From positions 1 through 12,063 of the forward strand of contig DLQN01000039.1 of the NCBI GenBank assembly GCA_002477595.1: a stretch of DNA of 12,063 bases, in the 5' to 3' direction. The notes under the pieces were generated by a model, which was given only the letters and a program-made list of their open reading frames with translations, was not told the origin of the DNA and ran no database searches. This DNA is from Roseivirga sp. UBA7431 (GTDB taxonomy: Bacteria; Bacteroidota; Bacteroidia; Cytophagales; Cyclobacteriaceae). Of this stretch, positions 6,720 to 12,063 are shown piece by piece. A program made the position numbers and the translations under genes. Position 1 is the first letter of the stretch; each line of letters opens with the position of its first letter.

Positions 6720-6793
6720 TGATCAGACCAATTGGTTGATAGTTCCCAGGCTTATGCCAGAGAATGTCAACCAGTAATGGTCACGTCTGATCA
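6720..6793. repeat. Long imperfect inverted repeat (stem-loop) between the two barrel genes
   Basis: The ends TGATCAGAC (6720-6728) and GTCTGATCA (6785-6793) are perfect 9-bp inverted repeats. Inside, TGGTTGA (6733-6739) pairs with TCAACCA (6767-6773), and at the tip GGC-TTAT-GCC forms a small hairpin flanked by TTC/GAA. The 74 bases would fold into one long interrupted stem filling most of the 114-bp gap. No T run follows. It could be an mRNA stabilising or processing element giving different levels of the two barrel proteins, a small RNA, or a short non-autonomous repeat element. Confidence 0.65.
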
Positions 6794-6811
6794 ACAAAAA
6801 AATATAGCAAT

Positions 6812-7759
6812 ATGAAACAGGTTTACAGAATACTATTGATCTGCATGATCGCAAGCTTTTCAGCCCAAACGTTAAGTGCTCAATGGCGATGGGGACGATA
6901 TGATGACTTTGAGAGACTAGATACAATTGTTAGTATTCCAAAATACAGCAACAATAGCCTCTACATTTCAGACAATGACTTTTACCTACGATTAAGCTTT
7001 CTAGGCTTAGAACTTGAAGTAGAAGATGATTGGGATAGTGACTGGAGAAGCAGAAGAAGAAGGTCTCAAAACGTTGAGTATTATGAACAACATGATCATG
7101 GTACATTGAAAGGATTAAACTTTGAATATGGATTAGCTAATCTTTTAAATGATGGCGAGTTTCCATCCTCAAGCGACCTATATCAGGTAAAACCCATCGG
7201 ATCTACTTTTGTCGGTTTAAGTTGGAACCATACTTCTTATATCTCAGGGCCTCTCTACCTAGACTGGGGCGGAGGGCTTACTTGGTACAATTACAAGTTT
7301 GAAAACGCTGCCGCTCGTCTCGATCCAAATGGTGGAGAACTTAACTTTGTCGAAGATCTTAATATCAATAGCGCCATCAAGAGTAAGTTAAAAGTCACCT
7401 ACTTAAGTTTTACAGCCGTACCGATGTTCGACTTTGGGCGCGGTAAACGACTAGTGAGAGTCTATGAAGAAGACGATGTAAGAATTGCAGTAAGCTCGCG
7501 CAAAGGGTTCCGAATCGGTGTAGGGCCTTATGTCGGCTTAAGACTTGGCAACAAAGCCAAATACATTTTTAAAGATGATGCTGGGCGTGATAAAGTAAAA
7601 GATAAAGGAGGCTTCTTCGTGAATGACTTTAGATATGGCCTTAGGCTGCAAATGGGAATTGATGGATTCGATATGTTTGTGAATTATGACATGAACGAAC
7701 TTTTCGAAGACGGCCGAGGCCCAAAGCTAAACCCTGTGAGCATAGGCGTGATTTTTTAA
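6812..7759 (+). CDS. Outer-membrane beta-barrel-like protein, paralogue 2
   Basis: A 315-residue secreted protein with signal peptide ~1-23 (MKQVYRILLICMIASFSAQTLSA, cleavage before QWRWG). It aligns along its length with the gene at 5816: YGLANLLNDGEFPSSSDL, GPLYLDWGGGLTWYNYKFEN, FRIGVGPYVGLRLGNKAKY, FRYGLRLQMGIDGFDMFVNYDMNELFEDG and the terminal NPVSIGVIF. It has an extra charged insert near 71-83 (DDWDSDWRSRRRR) and another (RVYEEDDVRIAVSSRK) before a barrel strand, probably in loops. The pair looks like an old tandem duplication, since many residues differ. Function is not recognised; surface exposure or outer-membrane location is inferred from signal peptide, strand pattern and C-terminal phenylalanine. 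Confidence 0.75.
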   Translation: MKQVYRILLICMIASFSAQTLSAQWRWGRYDDFERLDTIVSIPKYSNNSLYISDNDFYLRLSFLGLELEVEDDWDSDWRSRRRRSQNVEYYEQHDHGTLKGLNFEYGLANLLNDGEFPSSSDLYQVKPIGSTFVGLSWNHTSYISGPLYLDWGGGLTWYNYKFENAAARLDPNGGELNFVEDLNINSAIKSKLKVTYLSFTAVPMFDFGRGKRLVRVYEEDDVRIAVSSRKGFRIGVGPYVGLRLGNKAKYIFKDDAGRDKVKDKGGFFVNDFRYGLRLQMGIDGFDMFVNYDMNELFEDGRGPKLNPVSIGVIF

Positions 7760-7778
7760 TCACAATTCACAATCATTC

Positions 7779-7813
7779 AAAAGGCTGAGGCGATTATTTC
7801 GTTTCAGCCTTTT
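7779..7813. terminator. Bidirectional intrinsic terminator between convergent genes
   Basis: AAAAGGCTGA (7779-7788) pairs perfectly with TCAGCCTTTT (7804-7813), giving T-rich 3' tails on both strands. It lies 19 bases after the barrel gene stop. It also overlaps the last codons of the minus-strand membrane gene, so one stem arm is coding. Confidence 0.8.
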
Positions 7814-8321
7814 CATTCTCTAAGCCTGTCTTCAGCATCCAGTCCTTCTCTTCTCCCTTAAGTTTAAAAAACTTCACAAAGTACCTTTCGCTTGGTCGGT
7901 TTGATGTAATCAAGAGTAAAAACACTGTAAAGACTAGCGCATACACCATATCGCCCTTCTCATAAAGGCCATAAGCACCAATACCAGCACCTAAAGCCCA
8001 CATCACATTTCTATAAATAATTGGCTTTCTTACGGCAATTAGCTTTACGTCAAGCTCCTCTGTTCTTGCCAAGGCCTTCAAAAGATCTGCTTTCCAGGTC
8101 GCTAAAGTTCTCATCAGTATATAGACGAAACCGATTGCCATTACACCATGAAACATGATGTCGGTATTTTCAAAAAACGTATTCCTCAAACCTCCAGTAC
8201 TTTCCTTTTCTAGGAAAACCCAACCAAAAGCGACTAATGGAAGCACTAGAAACAGGTAACCTATTGATTCAAGTGATTTTATGAACTTTCTTTTGTCAAA
8301 ATTCGCGTCTCTGAGTTTCAT
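7794..8321 (-). CDS. Four-helix membrane protein of unknown function
   Basis: A 175-residue protein with four likely membrane spans: ~20-37 (IGYLFLVLPLVAFGWVFL), ~55-72 (MFHGVMAIGFVYILMRTL), ~104-120 (NVMWALGAGIGAYGLY) and ~124-140 (DMVYALVFTVFLLLITS). A polar loop between spans 2 and 3 holds LLKALARTEELDVKLIAVRKP. The C-terminus is charged and cytoplasmic-looking, with PSERYFVKFFKLKGEEKDWML. I recognise no named family. I chose the ATG at 8321; the longer frame to 8333 would need a TTG start. It is divergent from the TetR/paa operon across 67 bases that hold the TetR-type operator, so shared control is possible. Its last five codons lie in the bidirectional terminator stem. Confidence 0.75.
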   Translation of the reverse strand: MKLRDANFDKRKFIKSLESIGYLFLVLPLVAFGWVFLEKESTGGLRNTFFENTDIMFHGVMAIGFVYILMRTLATWKADLLKALARTEELDVKLIAVRKPIIYRNVMWALGAGIGAYGLYEKGDMVYALVFTVFLLLITSNRPSERYFVKFFKLKGEEKDWMLKTGLENEKAETK

Positions 8322-8351
8322 ATATTTATACAATATTGGTCAAAACAATAA

Positions 8352-8383
8352 TTTGCTAACGAACGTTAGTATGTCTACCTTTG
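8352..8383 (+). promoter_or_regulatory. Promoter of the TetR-paaABCD operon
   Basis: TTTG (8352-8355), a 20-base spacer and TACCTTTG (8376-8383) match both elements of the Bacteroidota housekeeping promoter (TTTG-N19-21-TAnnTTTG) exactly. Transcription should start within a few bases of the regulator ATG at 8389, so the mRNA would be nearly leaderless. The palindromic operator lies entirely between the two elements. Confidence 0.75.
8356..8369. promoter_or_regulatory. Palindromic operator, PaaR-type
   Basis: CTAACG-AA-CGTTAG is a perfect 6+2+6 palindrome. It fits the pattern CNAACGNNCGTTNG that I recall for Thermus thermophilus PaaR, the phenylacetyl-CoA-responsive TetR repressor (from memory, not checked). 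Binding here would block the promoter it sits in and could also affect the divergent membrane gene. Confidence 0.65.
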
Positions 8384-8388
8384 AATGA

Positions 8389-8970
8389 ATGGAAATTCTA
8401 GTTAAAAAGAATCGTAAGCAGCAGATCGAAGAAAAGGCTACAACCCTCTTTAGAGAACGAGGCTATGCAGCCACTTCTATGAGAGATCTTGCACAAGTTC
8501 TCGGCATAGAAGCAGCTAGTCTTTATTCTCACATCAAATCTAAAGAAGAAATTCTTCAAAAAATATGTTTTCGCATGGCGGATGAATTTTTTGAAGCATG
8601 GAAAGATGTTGAATCAGTGCAGACCAGTGCTTCAGATAAAATTAGTAAGGCTGCCATAGCACATGTGAAGGTTATCACGAGAAACACAGATGCGTCAGCA
8701 GTATTCTTCAACGAATGGCGACATTTAAGTGAGCCTCACTTAAGTGACTTTCTTGCCATGCGCGATGACTATGAAGGACGATTCATTCAGATTATAAAAG
8801 ATGGAATGGCGTCAGGTGAATTTGAGCAAGTTGATGCAAAATTCATGATGCTGACCATATTATCATCATTAAACTGGACTCACAACTGGTATAAACCAGG
8901 GGGTTCATTGACACCAAAAGAAATTGGTGTTAGACTATCTAATTTAGTTTTAAACGGTTTAAAAAAATAA
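8389..8970 (+). CDS. TetR/AcrR-family regulator, PaaR-like candidate
   Basis: A 193-residue repressor. The N-terminal TetR DNA-binding domain (~7-55) is clear: RKQQIEEKATTLFRERGYAATSMRDLAQVLGI then EAASLYSHIKSKEEIL, the classic helix-turn-helix with LYxHxxSKExIL. The C-terminal helical domain (~65-190), which binds the effector and dimerises, includes FFNEWRHLSEPHLSDFLAMRDDYEGRF and NWTHNWYKPGGSLTPKEIG, resembling TetR_C domains of fatty-acyl/aryl-CoA-responsive repressors. It starts 3 bases upstream of nothing but its own promoter and its stop is 3 bases before paaA, so it is the first gene of the paa operon. An acyl-CoA effector such as phenylacetyl-CoA and autoregulation are inferred from context and operator. 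Confidence 0.85.
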   Translation: MEILVKKNRKQQIEEKATTLFRERGYAATSMRDLAQVLGIEAASLYSHIKSKEEILQKICFRMADEFFEAWKDVESVQTSASDKISKAAIAHVKVITRNTDASAVFFNEWRHLSEPHLSDFLAMRDDYEGRFIQIIKDGMASGEFEQVDAKFMMLTILSSLNWTHNWYKPGGSLTPKEIGVRLSNLVLNGLKK

Positions 8971-8973
8971 TTT

Positions 8974-9960
8974 ATGTACGGAGGTGGAAACGTATTCGAA
9001 TCAATGAAAGCCACAGCACTTGCTGAGGAAGATCCAATCAAATTAGCTGAATTTGAAGCTAGAATTGATCGTGGTGAAAAAATTGAACCTAGTGACTGGA
9101 TGCCGCAGCTTTATCGCAAGCAGCTGATCAGAATGATTGAGCAGCATGGTCATTCAGAAATTATTGGTGCATTACCAGAAGGAACATGGATCACGAGAGC
9201 CCCAGGCTTCAAAAGAAAATTGGCCCTAATGGCGAAGGTTCAAGACGAAGTGGGTCATGCCCAACTACTTTATTCGGCTGCCGAAACCCTCGGTAAACCA
9301 AGAGAGCAACAACTAGAGGACCTAATCTCAGGAAAGTCGAAGTATTCGAACATTTTCAATTACCCTGCTTTCACATGGGCTGATTCATGCTTTATCTCAT
9401 GGTTGGTTGATGCAGGAGCGATAGTTAACCAAATCGCGAATTCTAAAGGGAGTTACGGCCCTTATTGCCGTGCCCTTGAGCGTATTTGTGCTGAAGAATC
9501 ATTCCACTTGAAATATGGACACCACTGTGTGATCCATTTAGCCACAGGCACTAAAACGCAACGAGAAATGATGCAAGCCGCTGTTAACAGATGGTGGGCA
9601 CCTATGATGCACTTCTTTGGTCCTTCAGATAAAATCTCTGTCCACTCAGAAATTTTGATGCGTTGGAAAGTGAAGATGGCATCAAATGATGAATGTCGTC
9701 AACAGTTCTTGGACATGTATGTTCCAAAAATCTGGGAACTTGGTTTGACCATACCTGATGAGAACTTGATGAAGAATGAGACGACTGGTCAGTGGGAGTT
9801 CTCTGAGCCAGACTGGGAAGAATTTAAGAGAGTTATCAATGGTGATGGCCCTTGCAACAAGGAGCGAATTGCAGTGAGAAGAATGGCGGAAGAAAGAGGT
9901 AGATGGGTAAGACAAGCACTGCTTGCCCCTAAAGCAAAGTACGTAACGCCTTTGGCATAA
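8974..9960 (+). CDS. paaA: 1,2-phenylacetyl-CoA epoxidase, catalytic subunit PaaA
   Basis: A 328-residue ferritin-like di-iron monooxygenase subunit. It uses O2 and reductant to epoxidise the ring of phenylacetyl-CoA, the first ring-activating step of the aerobic hybrid phenylacetate pathway. Metal-ligand motifs are present: HSEII with E62 in the first helix, DEVGH (E92xxH95), and AEESFH (E175xxH178); D146 in [10 protein letters not shown] matches a conserved acidic position. [38 protein letters not shown] is the most diagnostic stretch as a whole. Length is close to the family norm of about 310-330. The ATG at 8974, 3 bases after the regulator stop, gives the normal N-terminus. The weak upstream sequence suggests translation coupled to the regulator. 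PaaB and PaaC genes follow directly. Confidence 0.96.
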   Translation: MYGGGNVFESMKATALAEEDPIKLAEFEARIDRGEKIEPSDWMPQLYRKQLIRMIEQHGHSEIIGALPEGTWITRAPGFKRKLALMAKVQDEVGHAQLLYSAAETLGKPREQQLEDLISGKSKYSNIFNYPAFTWADSCFISWLVDAGAIVNQIANSKGSYGPYCRALERICAEESFHLKYGHHCVIHLATGTKTQREMMQAAVNRWWAPMMHFFGPSDKISVHSEILMRWKVKMASNDECRQQFLDMYVPKIWELGLTIPDENLMKNETTGQWEFSEPDWEEFKRVINGDGPCNKERIAVRRMAEERGRWVRQALLAPKAKYVTPLA

Positions 9961-9966
9961 TATAGC

Positions 9967-10581
9967 ATGTTGAAATCACTTGACCCAAGGGTAAACAGGC
10001 TGTCAATACCAGACGATTTTGAAGCTCCAATGGCAGCTAAAGAGCAATTGGATCAGTTTGAAACTTATCAATCTTTTATTCAAACTAAAGAAGGTAAACC
10101 ATTTGAACATGCCGGGACTGTTCACGCTCCAAATGAAGAAATGGCATTCCTTTTTGCCAAAGAGCAGTTTAGTAGACGTGGTACGTTTTGCCATGCTTTG
10201 TGTGTTGTTAAGACCGAATTGATCTTGGTATCAGAATTCACTGACAATGGGCAAGACGTTTACGATACATTCAAGGGTAGTTACTCGGGAGACACTTCAG
10301 CATCTTTTGAAGTCTTCCATTCAGTAAAACGTGGTAAGCATCACAAACACATCGGCACTGTAGAAGCTAAAGACTTTGAAGATGCGTTGTTAGCGTCAAA
10401 AGAAACTTACCCACGTGACAAACCCGTATTCAATGTATGGATTGCTAAATCTGAGGACATTCTTATGTCGGATGAAGAAGATGCAGACATCTGGAATACG
10501 CTGAAAGAAAAGAAATATAGGGATGCCATCGATTATAAGGCGGCAGACAGAATCAAAGCATTCAAAGCAGAACAGGGATAA
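9967..10581 (+). CDS. paaB: PaaB subunit with two PaaB-like repeats
   Basis: A 204-residue protein, about twice the ~95 residues of enterobacterial PaaB. Repeat 1 (~31-89): FETYQSF, then KPFEHAGTVHAPNEEMA, FAKEQFSRRG and a strand CVVKTELILVS. Repeat 2 (~114-168): FEVFHSV, then KHHKHIGTVEAKDFEDA, SKETYPRDKP and NVWIAKSEDILMS. Both follow the PaaB pattern of YEVFxxxKxGxxHxHxGxxxAxxxxxAxxxAxxxYxRR followed by WVVxxxxI. PaaB is a small non-catalytic subunit needed for the PaaA-PaaC complex and its contact with the reductase. A 30-residue N-terminal and a 37-residue basic, helical C-terminal extension flank the repeats. Located 6 bases after paaA and 2 before paaC. The paired domain could replace a PaaB dimer (inference). 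Confidence 0.9.
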   Translation: MLKSLDPRVNRLSIPDDFEAPMAAKEQLDQFETYQSFIQTKEGKPFEHAGTVHAPNEEMAFLFAKEQFSRRGTFCHALCVVKTELILVSEFTDNGQDVYDTFKGSYSGDTSASFEVFHSVKRGKHHKHIGTVEAKDFEDALLASKETYPRDKPVFNVWIAKSEDILMSDEEDADIWNTLKEKKYRDAIDYKAADRIKAFKAEQG

Positions 10582-10583
10582 GG

Positions 10584-11339
10584 ATGAATCAAAACGCAAT
10601 CAAAGACTTATTGTATAAGATGGCCGATGATCAATTGATCCTTGGACATAAAAATTCTGAATGGACTGGTTTTGGCCCTTTGTTAGAAGAAGACATTGCT
10701 TTTTCATCAATGGCGCAAGACAAAGTTGGACAGAGCTGGCAATTATATAAAATACTCAACGAGCTAGGTGAATCAGATCCTGATACTGTCGCTTTCATGA
10801 GAAATGCAGAGCAGTTTCACAATTCACAGTTTGTAGAGTTGCCCAATGGCGAATATGATTTCAGCCTGATCAGACACTTTTTGTTTGACACAGCAGAGTT
10901 AATTCGTTTTCAGATGTTGGCTGAGTCTAGCTTTGAAACATTGGCCAACTTGGCTAAAAAGATTAAAGGCGAGACCAAATACCACAGCATGCATGCTAAT
11001 ATTTGGATCAAACAACTTGGTTCTGCTACCGAAGAGAGTATCTCTCGACTTCAAGATTCATTAGATAAGTCCATGCCATATGCTTTGGGAATGTTTGAAG
11101 TTTCTGAATTCGAGCAAGATCTGATTAACGAGGGGTTATTCGCGGGAGAGGAAGCGCTCAAAGCACAATGGAAGACCAAAGTCACGGAAGTAATTTCAGA
11201 AACGAGTTTAATACTTCCCGACATGGAAAGTATCACACCGGTTTACGGTGGTAGGTATGGAAAGCATACTGAGCATCTTCAGCCTTTGCTAACGGAAATG
11301 TCAGAGGTATTCAATGTAGACCCAACAGCTGACTGGTAA
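10584..11339 (+). CDS. paaC: 1,2-phenylacetyl-CoA epoxidase, structural subunit PaaC
   Basis: A 251-residue ferritin-like subunit that pairs with PaaA and supports it without binding iron itself. Diagnostic stretches: DDQLILGHKNSEWTGFGPLLEEDIAFSSMAQDKVGQ (15-50, here split by family variation; usual form EEDIALANIALDLLGQ), then AEQFHNSQFVELPNGEYDF (75-93), LIRFQMLAESSFETLANLAKKIKGETKYHSMHA, and the C-terminal GRYGKHTEHLQPLLTEMSEVF near 233-243. The first-helix pair has DKVGQ where PaaA has DEVGH, so a metal-binding histidine is absent, as expected for PaaC. Start ATG 10584 lies 2 bases after the paaB stop and is preceded by AGGGATAAGG, a purine-rich ribosome-binding sequence. Length is normal for the family (~250). 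Confidence 0.93.
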   Translation: MNQNAIKDLLYKMADDQLILGHKNSEWTGFGPLLEEDIAFSSMAQDKVGQSWQLYKILNELGESDPDTVAFMRNAEQFHNSQFVELPNGEYDFSLIRHFLFDTAELIRFQMLAESSFETLANLAKKIKGETKYHSMHANIWIKQLGSATEESISRLQDSLDKSMPYALGMFEVSEFEQDLINEGLFAGEEALKAQWKTKVTEVISETSLILPDMESITPVYGGRYGKHTEHLQPLLTEMSEVFNVDPTADW

Positions 11340-11349
11340 TATTTAATTA

Positions 11350-11359
11350 GAGGAGCATC
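11350..11359 (+). promoter_or_regulatory. Strong ribosome-binding site before paaD
   Basis: GAGGAG (11350-11355) lies a few bases before the ATG at 11360. It is the best Shine-Dalgarno sequence in the window, where most genes have none, and supports this start. Confidence 0.6.
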
Positions 11360-11857
11360 ATGAGCAGTGTCAAAGATTTAGAGGTTAGTGAGATCAAGGA
11401 ATGGCTTGAGGAAGTTAAAGATCCCGAGATCCCTGTATTGTCCCTCAATGACCTTGGAGTGATCACGGGTATTGATGTTGACTCTTCTGGCAAAGTAACC
11501 GTAAACATGACTCCTACATTCACCGGCTGCCCAGCTATGGATGTAATGCAGCAAGATGTTAAGGACGTTTTAGTAAAAAAAGGCATTAAGGATCATGAAG
11601 TCATCGTTTCTTTCAAAACCCAATGGAATTCAAATATGATTTCCGAAAGAGGGCGAAAGGCACTGAAAGACTTTGGCTTGGCACCTCCTCCAGAGCACAA
11701 TATGATTGTGGATATCGATATAATCGAAAGAGCGAGTTGCCCACATTGCAATAGTGAGAACACTGAAATGAAGACTCCCTTTGGGCCTACCCTCTGCAGG
11801 TCAATGCATTACTGCCACAATTGCCTTCAGGCCTTCGAACAGTTTAAACCCCTATAG
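11360..11857 (+). CDS. paaD: Phenylacetate degradation protein PaaD, MIP18/DUF59-type Fe-S assembly factor
   Basis: A 165-residue protein. The N-terminal DUF59/MIP18 domain (~8-110) has DPEIPVLSLNDLGVITGI (21-38) and the conserved TGCPAMDVM (55-63); C57 is the key cysteine of the family. The C-terminal zinc-ribbon (~120-160) has CPHC (127-130), C146 and CHNC (152-155), giving up to five cysteines with the pattern typical of PaaD. PaaD is needed for the epoxidase in vivo and is thought to help assemble metal or Fe-S centres, probably of the PaaE reductase. It begins 20 bases after paaC and ends on CTATAG, shared with the convergent gene. The reductase gene paaE does not follow here. Confidence 0.93.
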   Translation: MSSVKDLEVSEIKEWLEEVKDPEIPVLSLNDLGVITGIDVDSSGKVTVNMTPTFTGCPAMDVMQQDVKDVLVKKGIKDHEVIVSFKTQWNSNMISERGRKALKDFGLAPPPEHNMIVDIDIIERASCPHCNSENTEMKTPFGPTLCRSMHYCHNCLQAFEQFKPL

Positions 11858-12063
11858 TTTTTTCCATAACGAATCAACAAAGTATTGATTCGAATCGGTA
11901 AAATTCTTTACAATTTCAAAGCCGGATTCAACCACATAAGCTTCTATCATTTTCATTGAATACTTCTGCGAAACTTCTGTATGAATAGCTTCCCATGCAT
12001 CAAACGAATAAGACTCCTTTAAGGCTTCAATGTAAACCGTCTGCTCTTTCCTTGAAACGATGT
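11852..12063 (-). CDS. egtD: EgtD-like L-histidine N-alpha-methyltransferase, C-terminal fragment
   Basis: The last 69 residues of a minus-strand gene that continues beyond the right edge. They include KEQTVYIEALKESYSFDAWE, then AIHTEVSQKYSMKMIEAY, ESGFEIVKNFTDSNQYF and VDSLWKKL. The wExIxTExSxKY block and the following GF...DxxxxF...LW pattern are typical of the C-terminus of EgtD (SAM-dependent histidine methyltransferase family), which trimethylates histidine to hercynine on the way to ergothioneine. The catalytic N-terminal SAM domain is outside the window, so the assignment rests on this tail. The stop codon overlaps the end of convergent paaD. An EgtB-type partner gene would be expected nearby to the right. 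Confidence 0.75.
   Translation of the reverse strand, partial: IVSRKEQTVYIEALKESYSFDAWEAIHTEVSQKYSMKMIEAYVVESGFEIVKNFTDSNQYFVDSLWKKL

Noticed and set aside
6723..6926. Minus-strand open frame across the intergenic hairpin and start of barrel gene 2
   Set aside because: It overlaps a signal peptide coding region, has no recognisable protein features and is best explained as a shadow frame.
8322..8333. Four-residue N-terminal extension of the minus-strand membrane protein
   Set aside because: It would require a TTG start, while an ATG is available at 8321 directly before the charged N-terminus.
10003..10222. Alternate-frame open reading frames within paaB
   Set aside because: They run across conserved PaaB coding sequence and show no domain or start context of their own.
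11285..11294. TTTGCTAACG inside paaC, identical to ten bases of the paa promoter/operator
   Set aside because: It lacks the second half-site and lies in conserved coding sequence, so chance is more likely than a second operator.
1..12063. CRISPR arrays, insertion sequences, phage or toxin-antitoxin genes
   Set aside because: No regular spaced repeats, no transposase or integrase motifs and no small paired toxin/antitoxin genes are visible on either strand.

Overview
The window looks like chromosome from a member of the Bacteroidota, most plausibly a marine Cytophagales-type bacterium. This is inferred from AT-rich coding DNA, weak or absent Shine-Dalgarno sequences, promoter elements of the Bacteroidota TTTG / TAnnTTTG type, ECF sigma factor architecture and the protein families present. 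Genus cannot be fixed from sequence reading alone. No transposase, integrase, phage gene or CRISPR array is visible, and I see no clearly foreign base composition.

Layout. (1) 1-883: the 3' part of an S-adenosyl-L-methionine hydrolase gene (adenosine-forming, DUF62 family) overlapping by one base a small antibiotic-biosynthesis-monooxygenase-fold protein. (2) 953-1156: a tRNA-Leu(CAA) followed by two related intrinsic terminators. (3) 1157-4260: about 250 bp of AT-rich, repeat-containing regulatory DNA, then a PadR-family repressor and a large membrane protein with two PspC domains fused to a periplasmic beta-rich (GIN/DUF2807-like) C-terminus. This is a probable envelope-stress module. (4) 4303-7813: a leader hairpin, an ECF sigma factor, an overlapping anti-sigma-like membrane protein and two paralogous outer-membrane beta-barrel-like proteins. 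A long imperfect stem-loop separates the two barrels, and a bidirectional terminator closes the unit. (5) 7794-8321 (minus strand): a four-helix membrane protein of unknown function. (6) 8352-11857: a TetR-family regulator with a clear promoter and a perfect palindromic operator, followed by paaA, paaB, paaC and paaD, which encode the phenylacetyl-CoA 1,2-epoxidase (ring-activating) core and its assembly factor. (7) 11852-12063 (minus strand): the C-terminus of an EgtD-like histidine N-alpha-methyltransferase, ending on the same palindromic hexamer as paaD.

How the genes work together. The PadR/PspC unit and the sigma/anti-sigma/barrel unit are adjacent and co-oriented, and both look like envelope sensing and maintenance systems; a functional link is inference. 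The paa cluster would convert phenylacetyl-CoA to its ring-1,2-epoxide. The reductase subunit gene paaE and the downstream beta-oxidation-like genes are not in the window. The TetR protein is a PaaR-like candidate repressor of the cluster. The most unusual protein feature is PaaB, which is about twice normal length and carries two PaaB-like repeats.

I do not see an obviously new defence or mobile system. The best leads are the duplicated PaaB, the PaaR-type operator inside a nearly leaderless promoter, the long hairpin between the two barrel genes, the hairpin leader of the sigma operon and the two-PspC/beta-domain fusion.
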